Source: Pseudomonas sp. dw_358 (GTDB taxonomy: Bacteria > Pseudomonadota > Gammaproteobacteria > Pseudomonadales > Pseudomonadaceae). From it: a DNA stretch of 64,000 nt. The stretch lies in contig NZ_JAAVUX010000005.1 of assembly GCF_018449655.1 (NCBI RefSeq), forward strand, positions 124,001 to 188,000, given 5' to 3'. The notes under the pieces are model-generated. The model was given only the letters and a program-made list of their open reading frames with translations. It made no database searches and had not been told where the DNA came from. Made by a program: the position numbers and the translations under genes. Within the stretch, counting starts at the first letter, position 1. Each line of letters opens with the position of its first letter. Shown piece after piece: positions 17,657 to 27,814 of this stretch.

Positions 17657-18715
17657 ATGTCCATGTCAACGCCTCCCCGCGGTCGCGGCACCGCCCTCAA
17701 TCCGCGCAACCGTTTTGCCCCAAACCATTCGGTGGTGGAGGATGACGGTTGGTATCAGGAAGTACCCGCCACCCAAGGCACGGTGGTCATGCTGGAAACT
17801 GCCCAGACCATCATCTCTCGCAACAAGTCTCCTGACCTCCCCTTCGATCAGTCCATCAACCCCTATCGGGGCTGCGAACACGGCTGCATTTATTGCTACG
17901 CCAGGCCCAGCCATGCCTACTGGGACATGTCGCCTGGGCTGGATTTCGAAACCCGGCTCATCGCCAAGACCAATGCCGTGGCGCTGCTGGCACAGCAACT
18001 GTCCCGGCGTGGCTACGTGTGCACGCCGATCAACCTGGGCGCCAACACTGATCCCTACCAGCCTATCGAGCGCGAGCATCGGATCACTCGGGGCTTGCTC
18101 GAAGTGCTGCTGCGCTTCCGTCATCCGGTGACCATCGTGACCAAGGGGTCGCTGATCTTGCGCGATCTGGACCTGTTGATCGAGTTGGCGCGCCAGCGGC
18201 TGGTGAAAGTGATGATCAGCCTGACGACCCTGGACGACGAACTCAAGCGCATCCTCGAACCGCGCGCCGCTGCGCCCAAGGCGCGCCTGAGGGCCATTCG
18301 TGTGCTGACCGAGGCCGGCGTCTCGGTAGGCGTACTCTGCGCGCCGATGATTCCCATGATCAACGACAGCGAGCTTGAGCATCTATTGACTGAAGCCAAG
18401 GCCGCCGGCGCCGTCAGCGCCAACTACATGATGTTGCGCCTCCCCTTGGAAGTCGCGCCGCTGTTCGAGGAATGGCTACACGCCCATTACCCTCAGCGCG
18501 CGGGCCACGTACTGAGCCTGATCCGACAAAGCCGAGGTGGCGAGCTGTATGACAGTCGGTTCGGCGCACGGATGCGTGGTGAGGGAGTGTTCGCCGATTT
18601 GCTGGCCCGCCGCTTCGAGCACGCGATGAAACACCTCGGTATGGCGCGGCGCGATTCCTACCGTCTGGATTGCAGCCTGTTTTGCCCGCCAGGGCAGCAA
18701 ATGAATCTTTTGTGA
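17657..18715 (+). CDS. PA0069-family radical SAM protein (SplB-like)
   Basis: Protein of 352 aa with the radical SAM cluster motif CEHGCIYCYARPSH (CxxxCxxC) near residue 75. It continues YWDMSPGLDFETRLIAKTNA, the signature shared with SplB-like and Rv2578c-like proteins. A 4Fe-4S cluster and S-adenosylmethionine are expected. The LexA box just upstream and the resemblance to spore photoproduct lyase suggest a DNA-damage role, but the substrate is unproven. The C-terminus has CSLFCPPGQQ. Confidence 0.92.
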   Translation: MSMSTPPRGRGTALNPRNRFAPNHSVVEDDGWYQEVPATQGTVVMLETAQTIISRNKSPDLPFDQSINPYRGCEHGCIYCYARPSHAYWDMSPGLDFETRLIAKTNAVALLAQQLSRRGYVCTPINLGANTDPYQPIEREHRITRGLLEVLLRFRHPVTIVTKGSLILRDLDLLIELARQRLVKVMISLTTLDDELKRILEPRAAAPKARLRAIRVLTEAGVSVGVLCAPMIPMINDSELEHLLTEAKAAGAVSANYMMLRLPLEVAPLFEEWLHAHYPQRAGHVLSLIRQSRGGELYDSRFGARMRGEGVFADLLARRFEHAMKHLGMARRDSYRLDCSLFCPPGQQMNLL

Positions 18716-18796
18716 TCTTGCAGAGGGAAGCCTTTCAGCTTGAATTAAGTTAGCTGCATTAGGTTCATAGTTTGCAACCTGACTAGAGGATGAATC

Positions 18797-19516
18797 ATGA
18801 GCGACAAGGATCAATCACGCCCAGACCCCGCTGGCGAGCTGCAAGGTGCCGATGCGGCGCTGCAACATATCGTCGATGGCTACCTTCACTTCCGCCACGA
18901 CGTGTTTCCCCAGCAGGAGGAGCTATTCAAGAAGCTCGCCACGGCACAAAGCCCGCGTGCAATGTTCATCACCTGCGCCGACTCCCGCGTCGCCCCCGAG
19001 CTCATCACCCACAGCGCCCCTGGCGACCTGTTCGTGACGCGCAATGTGGGAAACGTAGTGCCGCCCTATGGCCAAATGAATGGCGGGGTGTCCACGGCCA
19101 TCGAGTACGCGGTGCTGGCATTGGGTGTGCAGCACATCATCATCTGCGGCCACTCTGACTGTGGCGCCATGCGCGCGGTACTTAACCCGCATACATTGAA
19201 GAAGATGCCGACGGTATCGGCCTGGTTGAGGCACGCTGAAGTGGCGCGCACCGTGGTGGAAGACAATTGCAACTGCTCGACCGAGGGTGAAAGCATGCAG
19301 GTGCTCACCGAAGAAAACGTGATCGCCCAGCTGCATCACCTGCGCACTCATCCTTCAGTGGCCTCGCGCATGGCCAGCGGGCATTTGTTCATCCACGGGT
19401 GGGTTTACAGCATCGAGACCAGCGAGATTCGCGCCTACGATTCCGCACAGGATCGATTCCTGCCTCTGGATGGCACGTTCCCGACTCCCAGCGCTACGCC
19501 AAAAGGACGTTTTTGA
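18797..19516 (+). CDS. Beta-class carbonic anhydrase
   Basis: Interconverts CO2 and bicarbonate. The protein is 239 aa. Zinc ligands are Cys60 in ITCADSRVAPE (with the Asp62-Arg64 dyad), His119 and Cys122 in CGHSDCGAMRA. The start follows AGAGGATGAATC. It converges on the unknown gene at 19615; a strong hairpin lies between them. The residues agree with the active beta-CA type. Confidence 0.94.
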   Translation: MSDKDQSRPDPAGELQGADAALQHIVDGYLHFRHDVFPQQEELFKKLATAQSPRAMFITCADSRVAPELITHSAPGDLFVTRNVGNVVPPYGQMNGGVSTAIEYAVLALGVQHIIICGHSDCGAMRAVLNPHTLKKMPTVSAWLRHAEVARTVVEDNCNCSTEGESMQVLTEENVIAQLHHLRTHPSVASRMASGHLFIHGWVYSIETSEIRAYDSAQDRFLPLDGTFPTPSATPKGRF

Positions 19517-19544
19517 GGCTGTTGCCCTCACAATTTCGTATCGT

Positions 19545-19576
19545 ATTACGTGGTATGTAATTTCATGCCACGTAAT
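19545..19576. repeat. 13-bp inverted repeat between convergent genes
   Basis: ATTACGTGGTATG and CATGCCACGTAAT pair over 13 bp (one G-T pair) around a 6-nt loop TAATTT. It lies 29 bp after the carbonic anhydrase stop. It has no U tract, but the length and near-perfection suggest a 3' hairpin or a protein-binding palindrome. Confidence 0.75.
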
Positions 19577-19614
19577 GATCTGCGTGGCTTATACAAGGGC
19601 TGGAAGAAACTCGA

Positions 19615-20259
19615 TCAGGGACCGGCAGGTGTCGCGATATCAACACCCAATTGTCTCGACAGGCACGGCCAGCGGCTCCAGGCGGCCCCGGTGTCGGGGC
19701 TGCTGAGCTGGGCGCGGTAGCTCTCCACCGACTCGAGGGCAAAGCTTTCCTCGTCTAGCATCTGGTCCACCGAGTGGTGTACCGCCTCATCCAGTTGATT
19801 GGCGAACTGTTCGCCGATCAGCTGGTGGGCAATGAGATTGGCCATGGTCATGTCGAGGGGGATCAGGGGCTGGCTGAAGTGCTTGATGTACAGGTCATTG
19901 ACCTCCTCCACCAGGCGATGGGCGAGATACGCCTCGTCCAGCAGGCAGTCCAGACCGGTGTGACTGGCCAGCATGACGGGCGGCTGGATGAAGTACTGCT
20001 CGGCGATCCTCAACACCGGGCGTATCTGCGACTCGATCCCGGCCTCGCGGGCGACGGAGTTGGCGGCTTCGAGCAGGTCGGGAACCTGGTCGATGTAGGC
20101 GCCCACGAAACGGATGAGCGCCCCCTTGGCGTCTTCCGGCAGGCTGATGCTGGGGTGCAGGCGGGGCAACATGTGCTCAAGCTGTTCTTTGAGTTGGCCG
20201 GTGCTGGCCTCGTGCTGATGGGCACGTTGGATCTGCTCGCGCAATGCGGCGGTGTTCAT
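19615..20259 (-). CDS. Conserved hypothetical protein
   Basis: Cytoplasmic, largely helical protein of 214 aa that I do not recognise. It has no signal peptide, membrane segment or cysteine cluster. The N-terminus (TAALREQIQRAHQHEASTGQ) is charged, and the middle holds PPVMLASHTGLDCLLDEAYLAHRLVEEVND. Codon use looks like its neighbours. By position it may be the equivalent of PA0104, which in P. aeruginosa lies between the carbonic anhydrase and cox genes; that is recalled, not tested. Confidence 0.75.
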   Translation of the reverse strand: MNTAALREQIQRAHQHEASTGQLKEQLEHMLPRLHPSISLPEDAKGALIRFVGAYIDQVPDLLEAANSVAREAGIESQIRPVLRIAEQYFIQPPVMLASHTGLDCLLDEAYLAHRLVEEVNDLYIKHFSQPLIPLDMTMANLIAHQLIGEQFANQLDEAVHHSVDQMLDEESFALESVESYRAQLSSPDTGAAWSRWPCLSRQLGVDIATPAGP

Positions 20260-20517
20260 GAAGTCTCCAAGCGATGATGGTTACGTAAGGATGGCGAACG
20301 GAAAGAGTACGATAGCTGGCTGGATCAGGGCCCTAAGACGGAATCGCAATAATCAGGGATTGGTTAGGATGGTTTGCTATATCGAATGGCCATCATTCAT
20401 GAGGGGCAGCATAGACCACATTTCCGGTGCTGGCACATTGCCCCGACGCGCAGCAGCCCGGCCTGGTAGTGGATGGGCGTGATGGCGCGAGAACGCCGGG
20501 CGCTGTAGCCTTGTGCC

Positions 20518-21150
20518 ATGAACCGAACTCAAAAAATTGTCTTTGCACTGGCGGCGGCTGTCGTGCTGCTCATGGGCGGATTAAGCTACCGCATGATCAC
20601 CGGTGCTGGCCCCGGCTCTTCGCCCGCCCTCAGCGACGCCGGGGTGCTCTTGTTACCCCAGGGTCGAGCGGTGCCCGCCGTGAGCATGACCGACCAGAAC
20701 GGCGTGGCGGTGCAGCTTGATCAATTGAAAGGGCATTGGACGGTGCTGTTCTTCGGCTACACCTTTTGCCCCGACATCTGTCCAACCACCCTCGCCCAGC
20801 TGCGGCAGATTCGCAGCCAGCTGCCCGCAGCCAGCCGAGAGCGCCTGCAGGTGATTCTGGTCAGCATTGACCCGCACCGGGACACGCCGGAAAAACTCAA
20901 ACAGTACCTGGGCTACTTCGACGCGAGCTTTCAGGGGCTGGTGGGCACCCCGCAGAACCTGGAAAAACTGGCGAGCGGCCTGAGCATCCCCTATGTCCCG
21001 GCGGACACCAGCCAACCTGATTATGTGGTGCAGCACAGCGCCAACCTGGCGCTGGTGGGGCCGGATGGAAGTGAGCGAGGGTTCATTCGGGCGCCGTTGA
21101 ACAGCGCGAAGTTGGTGGCACAGTTGCCGGGATTGCTGGCGGGAGAGTAG
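20518..21150 (+). CDS. SCO1/SenC-family copper chaperone
   Basis: Membrane-anchored thioredoxin-fold protein of 210 aa. One N-terminal helix (about 7-24), then the copper motif CPDIC (Cys84, Cys88) in FGYTFCPDICPTTL and a conserved His near 173 in VVQHSANLALVGP. SCO proteins deliver copper to the CuA site of cytochrome c oxidase or act as redox sensors. In other pseudomonads senC closes the cox (aa3 oxidase) cluster; here no cox gene is adjacent, so it appears orphaned. The ribosome site is weak. Confidence 0.9.
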   Translation: MNRTQKIVFALAAAVVLLMGGLSYRMITGAGPGSSPALSDAGVLLLPQGRAVPAVSMTDQNGVAVQLDQLKGHWTVLFFGYTFCPDICPTTLAQLRQIRSQLPAASRERLQVILVSIDPHRDTPEKLKQYLGYFDASFQGLVGTPQNLEKLASGLSIPYVPADTSQPDYVVQHSANLALVGPDGSERGFIRAPLNSAKLVAQLPGLLAGE

Positions 21151-21221
21151 TGGATGTCGGTCTCGGTCCGTATACCGGCCATCGCGGCCGTGGGCGGGAT
21201 GGCCGTGGCGTTGTCAAATCA

Positions 21222-21995
21222 TCAGAACGCAGGCACCACCGCGCCCTTGTACTTATCGGTGATGAACTGCTTCAACTCAGGGCTGTGCAAGGCGGCGGCC
21301 AGCTTCAGCATGGCCGGCGAGTCCTTGTTGTCCGGACGGGCCACGAGGATGTTCACGTAAGGGGAGTCGCCGCCCTCGATAATCAAGGCATCCTTTGTCG
21401 GATCCAGCTTCGCGGCCAGCGCGTAGTTGGTGTTGATCAGCGCCAGATCCACCTGGGTCAGCACGCGCGGCAAGGTCGCCGCTTCCAGTTCGCGGATTTT
21501 CAGGTCCTTGGGGTTCTCGGCAATATCTTTGACGGTGGAAAGAATGTTGCCGTTGTCCTTGAGCTTGATCAGCCCGGCCTTTTGTAGCAGCAACAAGGCC
21601 CGGCCGCCGTTGGTGGCGTCATTGGGAATGACCACTGTGGCACCGCCCGGCAGTTCGTCGAGCTTCTTGTACTTGGTGGAATAGGCGCCCAAGGGTTCCA
21701 GGTGCACGCCAGTCACGGCAACGAGGTCAGTGCCCTTGCCTTTGTTGAACTCGTCGAGGTACGGCTGGTGCTGGAAGAAGTTGGCATCCATGCGCTTCTC
21801 GGCGACCTGCACGTTAGGCTGCACATAGTCGCTGAACACTTTGACCTGAAGGTCCACGCCCTCCTTGGCCAGTTGCGGTTTGACGAATTCGAGAATCTCG
21901 GCGTGAGGCACGGCGGTGGCTGCGACGGTGAGGGTGTCGTTGGCCTGGGCGCTGAGCGCGACCACTGCGGCCAGGGCGGCGAAAAGACGTTTCAT
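21222..21995 (-). CDS. metQ: Methionine ABC transporter substrate-binding protein
   Basis: NlpA/MetQ-family binding protein of 257 aa. The signal peptide (about 1-21, ending SAQA) is of the non-lipoprotein type. The mature part begins NDTLTVAATAVPHAEILEFV and has the family motif QHQPYLDEFN. It binds D- or L-methionine for MetNI. The start at 21995 has AGGAG upstream. It is the last gene of metNIQ, 59 bp after metI. Confidence 0.92.
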   Translation of the reverse strand: MKRLFAALAAVVALSAQANDTLTVAATAVPHAEILEFVKPQLAKEGVDLQVKVFSDYVQPNVQVAEKRMDANFFQHQPYLDEFNKGKGTDLVAVTGVHLEPLGAYSTKYKKLDELPGGATVVIPNDATNGGRALLLLQKAGLIKLKDNGNILSTVKDIAENPKDLKIRELEAATLPRVLTQVDLALINTNYALAAKLDPTKDALIIEGGDSPYVNILVARPDNKDSPAMLKLAAALHSPELKQFITDKYKGAVVPAF

Positions 21996-22054
21996 TCGGG
22001 GGGCTCCTGATGAGGGCCCTCGGTGTGTAGGGGGCCCTTCGCTGATATGAACGC

Positions 22055-22726
22055 TTACTTGCGCGAAAAGTGCACGACCAATTTGTCGCCGATTGTTTGC
22101 AGCACTTGCACCAGCACCACGAGGATGATCACGGTGACGATCATCACGTTGGTCTGAAAGCGCTGGTAGCCGAAGCGAATGGCCAGATCCCCCAGGCCGC
22201 CCGCCCCCACTACACCCGCCATGGCGGTGTAGGACACCAAGGTGATCGAGGTCACGGTGATCGCCGCGATGATGCCTGGCAACGCCTCGGGCAGCAGCGC
22301 CCGTACGATGATCTGCCAAGGGGTGGCGCCCATCGACTGGGTGGCTTCGATGATCCCGCGATCCACTTCACGCAGGGCGGTTTCCACCAATCGTGCAAAG
22401 AACGGAGTGCAACCGATGACCAGCGGTGGAATGGCACCCGCCACGCCCAGCGAGGTACCGGTGATCAATACGGTAAAGGGGATCAAGACGATCAGCAGGA
22501 TGATGAAGGGCAGCGAGCGCAGCACGTTGACGCAGAACGCCAGCAGGGCATACAAGCGTTTTTCTTCGAACAGCTGGCGTGGGCCGCAGACGAACAGCAG
22601 TACACCCAGCGGCAGACCCAGCAGGATGGTGAAGACCAGCGAGCTGCCGAGCATGACGCCGGTATCGAGGCTGCCCTGCCAGATCTCGCTCCAGTCGACA
22701 TCGGCAAAATAGTTGAGGAAGTCCAT
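22055..22726 (-). CDS. metI: Methionine ABC transporter permease
   Basis: Inner-membrane permease of 223 aa with five predicted helices. The EAA loop that contacts MetN is visible as EATQSMGATPWQIIVRALLPEALPG. The metN stop and metI start overlap (TGATG), so translation is coupled. Confidence 0.94.
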   Translation of the reverse strand: MDFLNYFADVDWSEIWQGSLDTGVMLGSSLVFTILLGLPLGVLLFVCGPRQLFEEKRLYALLAFCVNVLRSLPFIILLIVLIPFTVLITGTSLGVAGAIPPLVIGCTPFFARLVETALREVDRGIIEATQSMGATPWQIIVRALLPEALPGIIAAITVTSITLVSYTAMAGVVGAGGLGDLAIRFGYQRFQTNVMIVTVIILVVLVQVLQTIGDKLVVHFSRK

Positions 22727-23733
22727 CAGCGCAGTACCTCCATATGAACGTCGGCGGCAGTGAAACGGGCAAAGGCCGCGTCCATGTCGCCCCCGGTGAT
22801 CGCCAGGGTCAGTTGCCCATAGGGTGTGTCTTTGATCCGGTCGATACGGCCGGCCAGAATGCTGTAGTCCACGCCGGTCTCCCGAGCCACGGTGCCCAAT
22901 AGCGGCGCGTAGGTAGCTTCGCCCTGGAAGGTCAGGCGCACGATACGGCCCGTGACGTGGGCGAAATCCGTACGTTGTTCGCCTTCATCGACCTCTTCGT
23001 CTTCTTGCACGAAGCGACGGGTGGTCGGGTGTTGTGGATGCAGGAACACATCGGCCACTGGCCCCTGCTCAACGATGACCCCGGCGTCCATGACGGCCAC
23101 CTGGTCACAGACCCGGCGAATCACGTCCATTTCATGAGTGATCAAGACGATGGTCAACTGCAGTTCGCGGTTGATTTCGGCCAGTAGTTGCAGGACCGAG
23201 GCGGTAGTCTGCGGGTCGAGGGCGCTGGTGGCTTCGTCACACAGGAGGATTTTCGGCTGGGTGGACAAGGCGCGGGCGATACCGACGCGCTGTTTCTGGC
23301 CGCCGGAGAGCTGGGCCGGGTACTTGCGGGCATGATCGGCCAGGCCGACCCGCGCCAGCAACTGGGCAACGCGTTCGTCGATCTCGCGACCGGACAACTC
23401 GCCTGCCAGGCGCAAGGGCATGGCGACATTGTCGGCAACGGTCTTGGACGAGAGCAGATTGAAGTGCTGGAAGATCATCCCGACCTGCTGGCGAAAGCGC
23501 CGTAGCTCGCCGGCCTTGAACGCCGTGACGTCCTCGCCATCGACGATGATGCGCCCGCCGCTGGAGGTTTCCAGCCGGTTGATCAGGCGCAGCAAGGTAC
23601 TTTTGCCCGCGCCTGAATGGCCGATGATGCCAAATACCTGACCGTTCTCGATGCTGAGGTTGGTCGGATGCAGGGCTGGGATTTCCCTACCGTTGACGCG
23701 GTAGGTCTTGTGGACTTGTTGAAACTCGATCAC
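22726..23733 (-). CDS. metN: Methionine ABC transporter ATPase
   Basis: ABC ATPase of 335 aa. Walker [10 protein letters not shown], signature LSGGQKQR, Walker [14 protein letters not shown], and a C-terminal NIL (ACT-like) domain from about residue 265 that in MetN senses intracellular methionine. Translation starts at a GTG with AAGG upstream. It heads metNIQ and is divergent from katE. Confidence 0.95.
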   Translation of the reverse strand: MIEFQQVHKTYRVNGREIPALHPTNLSIENGQVFGIIGHSGAGKSTLLRLINRLETSSGGRIIVDGEDVTAFKAGELRRFRQQVGMIFQHFNLLSSKTVADNVAMPLRLAGELSGREIDERVAQLLARVGLADHARKYPAQLSGGQKQRVGIARALSTQPKILLCDEATSALDPQTTASVLQLLAEINRELQLTIVLITHEMDVIRRVCDQVAVMDAGVIVEQGPVADVFLHPQHPTTRRFVQEDEEVDEGEQRTDFAHVTGRIVRLTFQGEATYAPLLGTVARETGVDYSILAGRIDRIKDTPYGQLTLAITGGDMDAAFARFTAADVHMEVLR

Positions 23734-23976
23734 GTAGCGAACCTTGTGGGGCGCATGGAAAAGGGCTCGGCGGTTGGCCGGGCGCGCATTTTAGCCTGTC
23801 GTACAGGAGGTTCTTAGCATTAATTTAGTCACCACCCAAGCTTTTCGATATAGGGCGTCTACCGCGTGCGAAGCAGAAAAAGGGAACGGCCCGCTCGGCC
23901 TGCGAGTCACTGAATAAGACCGCAAGCCCCATAGCCCGAGACACGGGCAGCCGCACGATGAGGAGTTTCAGGACCC

Positions 23977-26130
23977 ATGACCACCAAGAAGCCTGCCACT
24001 ACCCCCACCCCACATGCTCCCAGCGAGATGGCTGGCACCGATACCCCGGACCGCGCCAATCACAATGCCAAGATCGATGGCCTCGAGACTTTTCGCTCGG
24101 ACGCCACTGGCCAAGCCCTGCGTACCAACCAGGGCGTGAAGATCAGTGATAACCAGAACACCCTCAAGGCCGGTGCGCGCGGGCCGTCCTTGCTGGAAGA
24201 TTTCATCATGCGTGAAAAGATCACGCACTTTGACCATGAGCGCATCCCCGAGCGCATCGTTCACGCGCGTGGCACGGCGGCCCATGGGTTCTTCGAGACC
24301 TACGAGTCCCATGCAGCGCTGACCAAAGCCGGTTTTCTGCAGGATCCGGGCAAGCAAACCCCGGTGTTCGTGCGTTTCTCCACCGTGCAGGGCCCGCGCG
24401 GCTCGGGGGATACCGTGCGTGATGTACGCGGTTTCGCCGTGAAGTTCTACACCGATGAAGGCAATTTCGACCTGGTCGGCAACAACATGCCGGTGTTCTT
24501 CATTCAGGATGCGATCAAGTTTCCGGACTTCGTCCACGCCGTGAAACCCGAGCCGCACAATGAAATCCCCACCGGCGGCTCGGCCCACGACACCTTCTGG
24601 GATTACGTGTCGTTGCAACCGGAGTCGGCGCACATGGTGATGTGGGCGATGTCCGATCGGGCGATTCCGAAGAGCCTGCGCACCATGGAAGGCTTTGGTA
24701 TCCACACCTTCCGCTTCGTCAATGCCGAGGGCAAAGGGACCTTCGTCAAATTCCACTGGAAACCCAAGCAGGGTGTGTGCTCGCTGTTGTGGGACGAAGC
24801 CCAGAAACTGGCGGGCAAGGACACCGATTACCACCGCCGTGACCTGGCCGACGCCATCGAGATGGGCGACTACCCGGAGTGGGAGTTCGGCGTGCAGATC
24901 GTCGCTGAAGAGGACGAGCACTCCTTCGAGTTCGACATCCTCGACCCGACCAAGATTATCCCCGAAGAGTTGGTCCCGGTGACGCCGCTGGGGCGCATGG
25001 TGCTCAACCGTAACCCGGACAACTACTTCGCGGAAACCGAACAGGTCGCATTTTGCCCAGGTCATATCGTGCCCGGCCTGGATTTTTCCAACGACCCGTT
25101 GCTGCAAGGTCGGCTGTTCTCCTACACCGATACCCAGATCAGCCGCCTTGGCGGGCCCAACTTCCATGAACTGCCGATCAACCGCCCGGTCGCGCCCAAT
25201 CACAACAACCAGCGCGATGCCGCCCACCGCATGACCATCGACAAGGGCCGTGCCTCCTACGAGCCCAACTCGATCGACGGCGGCTGGCCCAAGGAGACCC
25301 CGCCAGGCCCGGTAGATGGCGGTTTCGAGAGCTACCCTGAGCGCATTGAGGCGCACAAGATCCGCCAGCGCAGCGAGTCGTTCAACGATCACTTTTCCCA
25401 GGCGCGGCTGTTCTTCCACAGCATGAGCACTCCAGAGAAAGAGCACATCATCGCGGCCTACAGCTTCGAACTGGGCAAGGTGGAGCGTGAATACATCCGG
25501 GCCCGTGAAGTGAACGAGATCCTCGCCAACATCGATCTGGAGCTGGCCGGCCGTGTCGCCACCAATCTGGGGTTGCCGGTTCCCACGGCGGGCACCGTGG
25601 ATACGCCATCCATGACGCTCAAAGAGTCACCAGCTTTGAGCCAGCTCAACCTGCTCTCGGGCGATATCAAGTCGCGCAAGATTGCCGTACTGGTAGCGGA
25701 TGGGGTGGACGGTGCAGGCGTTGAGTCGCTGACCAAGGCCATTCAGGCCCAGGGTGCTCACGTCAAAGTGCTCGGTCCTACTTCGGCGCCGGTGAAGACC
25801 GCCGATGGCAAGAGCCTGGCGGTGGACGCCTCGGCTGAAGGCCTGCCATCAGTTGCGTTCGACGCAGTGTGGGTGCCTGGCGGCGCGGCATCGATCAAGG
25901 CGCTCGGCAGCAATGGCGTGGCGCTGCATTTCCTGCTGGAGGCGTACAAGCACCTCAAGGCAATCGGGGCCAGCCCTGATGCCAAGACGTTGCTGGACAG
26001 TCTGCACCTGGACGTGGATGCCGGATTGATCATCGGCGACGATGCCAAGGCCCATGAGGCGTTCATTGCCGCCATTGCCCAGCATCGAGTGTGGGCGCGG
26101 GAGCCAAAGGCCAAGGCTATTCCGGCTTGA
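23977..26130 (+). CDS. katE: Catalase HPII, large subunit type
   Basis: Monofunctional heme catalase of 717 aa. The catalytic His lies in [11 protein letters not shown] (near residue 97), Asn in [10 protein letters not shown], and the heme-ligand Tyr in RLFSYTDTQ (near 385). The extra C-terminal domain (about 560-700, [12 protein letters not shown]) is the DJ-1/PfpI-like fold that marks clade 2 catalases. The ribosome site is GAGGAG-like 10 bp upstream. In E. coli such catalases are RpoS dependent; that is not shown here. Confidence 0.95.
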   Translation: MTTKKPATTPTPHAPSEMAGTDTPDRANHNAKIDGLETFRSDATGQALRTNQGVKISDNQNTLKAGARGPSLLEDFIMREKITHFDHERIPERIVHARGTAAHGFFETYESHAALTKAGFLQDPGKQTPVFVRFSTVQGPRGSGDTVRDVRGFAVKFYTDEGNFDLVGNNMPVFFIQDAIKFPDFVHAVKPEPHNEIPTGGSAHDTFWDYVSLQPESAHMVMWAMSDRAIPKSLRTMEGFGIHTFRFVNAEGKGTFVKFHWKPKQGVCSLLWDEAQKLAGKDTDYHRRDLADAIEMGDYPEWEFGVQIVAEEDEHSFEFDILDPTKIIPEELVPVTPLGRMVLNRNPDNYFAETEQVAFCPGHIVPGLDFSNDPLLQGRLFSYTDTQISRLGGPNFHELPINRPVAPNHNNQRDAAHRMTIDKGRASYEPNSIDGGWPKETPPGPVDGGFESYPERIEAHKIRQRSESFNDHFSQARLFFHSMSTPEKEHIIAAYSFELGKVEREYIRAREVNEILANIDLELAGRVATNLGLPVPTAGTVDTPSMTLKESPALSQLNLLSGDIKSRKIAVLVADGVDGAGVESLTKAIQAQGAHVKVLGPTSAPVKTADGKSLAVDASAEGLPSVAFDAVWVPGGAASIKALGSNGVALHFLLEAYKHLKAIGASPDAKTLLDSLHLDVDAGLIIGDDAKAHEAFIAAIAQHRVWAREPKAKAIPA

Positions 26131-26146
26131 TACGGTTACGCCCATT

Positions 26147-26232
26147 GTAGGATCGAGCTTGCTCGGGGATGCGCCATCGCAGCTTTACTGGATGATAGCG
26201 TGGCCTGGTTCCAAGCAAGCTCGGCCCTACGG
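26147..26232. repeat. REP doublet in inverted orientation (REPIN-like)
   Basis: Two REP-like units face each other: GTAGGATCGAGCTTGCTCGG at the left and its near inverse, CCAAGCAAGCTCGGCCCTACGG, at the right, about 45 bp apart. They lie in the gap between the convergent katE and lipoprotein genes. The layout is that of REPINs, mobile palindrome pairs common in Pseudomonas. Confidence 0.75.
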
Positions 26233-26246
26233 GGTTCAAGCCCCGC

Positions 26247-26957
26247 TTACAGCGGTCGCGGAATCAACACCATCTGCGTCGCCTGCCCGTGCTCCACACG
26301 GCGGCCGATTCGCCACTGCAGGTCAGGGTTCAGTTTGCTGACCCGCGCCTTGAGCAGTTTTTCCAGCCGGCGGTACTCGCCCGGCTGAGCCACCTGCACT
26401 ATCACGTCGCATTGATAATTCACCACGTCGGTCGCGATGTCGTCCAGCTGCGCGCGCAATTGCGGGCCGCTGGTCATGATGAGCGGGACATAGGAGCTTT
26501 GCACCTTGGGGTCGAGGACCTTGGCGGGTGGCCGCGCTTCTGCCCGCTTGAGGGCGGCCTCGGTGCGGTCCAGATCGACCTTGCGCGCCTGGGCGATGGC
26601 GCCATTCACGCCGCCGGTCAGCGCTGGCGCTTTGGGCATCAAGGCGCGAGCACGGCTCAGGGCTGTGGCTGCGGCGTTGACATCACCCTTTTGCAGCACA
26701 ACCTGACTGCGCTCCAGGTAAGCCTCGGCCAGCTGGCGCTGCAATGGCTCCAGGCGCGGGTCATCGGCCGACTGGGCTTGCAGCGCGGTCAGTTGGTCTT
26801 CAGCCGTGGCCAGTTCATTGCTGGCGATGTTCTGCTGCAGCTGCTGCCATGCATCAGGCGGCGCTGCGCTCACCGGTGCTGCAGGTTTGCTCTGGCACGC
26901 GGCAATCAGCACGGAAAACATGGCAACAAGCAGATAACGGGAGGCGAACGGCTTCAT
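26247..26957 (-). CDS. PA5502-family lipoprotein
   Basis: Lipoprotein of 236 aa from MKPFASRYLL at 26957; the longer frame to 27140 overlaps znuB and is discarded. The lipobox is LIAAC (Cys21). A helical region of about 80 residues resembles tetratricopeptide-like repeats (AEAYLERSQVVLQKGDVNAAATALSRARALMP). The C-terminus has YRRLEKLLKARVSKLNPDLQWR. It follows znuB at 74 bp and may extend the zinc operon; function unknown. Confidence 0.82.
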   Translation of the reverse strand: MKPFASRYLLVAMFSVLIAACQSKPAAPVSAAPPDAWQQLQQNIASNELATAEDQLTALQAQSADDPRLEPLQRQLAEAYLERSQVVLQKGDVNAAATALSRARALMPKAPALTGGVNGAIAQARKVDLDRTEAALKRAEARPPAKVLDPKVQSSYVPLIMTSGPQLRAQLDDIATDVVNYQCDVIVQVAQPGEYRRLEKLLKARVSKLNPDLQWRIGRRVEHGQATQMVLIPRPL

Positions 26958-27031
26958 ACCTGCAACTCTCTGTTTGCCCAAAAAACGTGCAAGTCTACAC
27001 CTGCGCGGCGTTCGGGAAAATACGTAACCGC

Positions 27032-27814
27032 TCAGCGCTTGGGCCAGGCGAAGCTCAACAAAAACAACAGGGCCGCACAGACCACGATGGACGGGCCTGC
27101 CGGGGTGTCCTTGAACCATGAAAGCCCCAGCCCGCCACATACGGCGATTACCCCCAGCACGCTGGCACCCAGGGCCATCTGTTCGGGGGAACGGGCATGC
27201 CGTTGCGCAGCAGCGGCGGGGATGATCAGCAGCGAGGTGATCAGCAGCACGCCGACGATTTTCATGGCCACCGCGATGACGATGGCGATCAGCAGCATCA
27301 GCGCCATGCGCAGCGTCGCCACGGGCAAGCCTTCCACCCGGGCCAGCTCTTCATGCACGGTCACGGCCAGCAGCGGCCGCCACAGGCTCAGCACCACTGC
27401 CAGCACTACGGCGCTGCCGCCGAGAATCCAGTACAGGTCACTCGGGCTGATGGCCAGCAGGTCGCCAAACAGGTAAGCCATCAGGTCGATCCGCACATCG
27501 TGCATGAAGCTCAGGGCGACCAGCCCGAGGGACAGGGTGCTGGGCGCAAGAATCCCCAGCAGCGTGTCCGACGCCAGCGGCTGGCGGTGCTGCAAGGTGA
27601 CCAGTATGACCGCCAGCAACAGACAGCCCACCGTCACCGCGAGGGTCGGACTGACGTTCAGCAAAAAGCCCATGGCCACCCCCAGCAGCGCGGCATGGGA
27701 CAGCGTATCGCCGAAGTAGGCCATGCGCCGCCATACCACGAACGAGCCCAAGGGCCCTGCCACGATGGCCAGCGCCAGCCCGGCCAGCAGGGCATACAGG
27801 AGAAAATCAGCCAT
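27032..27814 (-). CDS. znuB: Zinc ABC transporter permease
   Basis: Inner-membrane permease of 260 aa, ABC-3 family, starting [16 protein letters not shown] with about eight helices. The start overlaps the znuC stop by 8 bp. It imports Zn2+ with ZnuA and ZnuC. The longer upstream frame is antisense noise inside znuC. Confidence 0.93.
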   Translation of the reverse strand: MADFLLYALLAGLALAIVAGPLGSFVVWRRMAYFGDTLSHAALLGVAMGFLLNVSPTLAVTVGCLLLAVILVTLQHRQPLASDTLLGILAPSTLSLGLVALSFMHDVRIDLMAYLFGDLLAISPSDLYWILGGSAVVLAVVLSLWRPLLAVTVHEELARVEGLPVATLRMALMLLIAIVIAVAMKIVGVLLITSLLIIPAAAAQRHARSPEQMALGASVLGVIAVCGGLGLSWFKDTPAGPSIVVCAALLFLLSFAWPKR

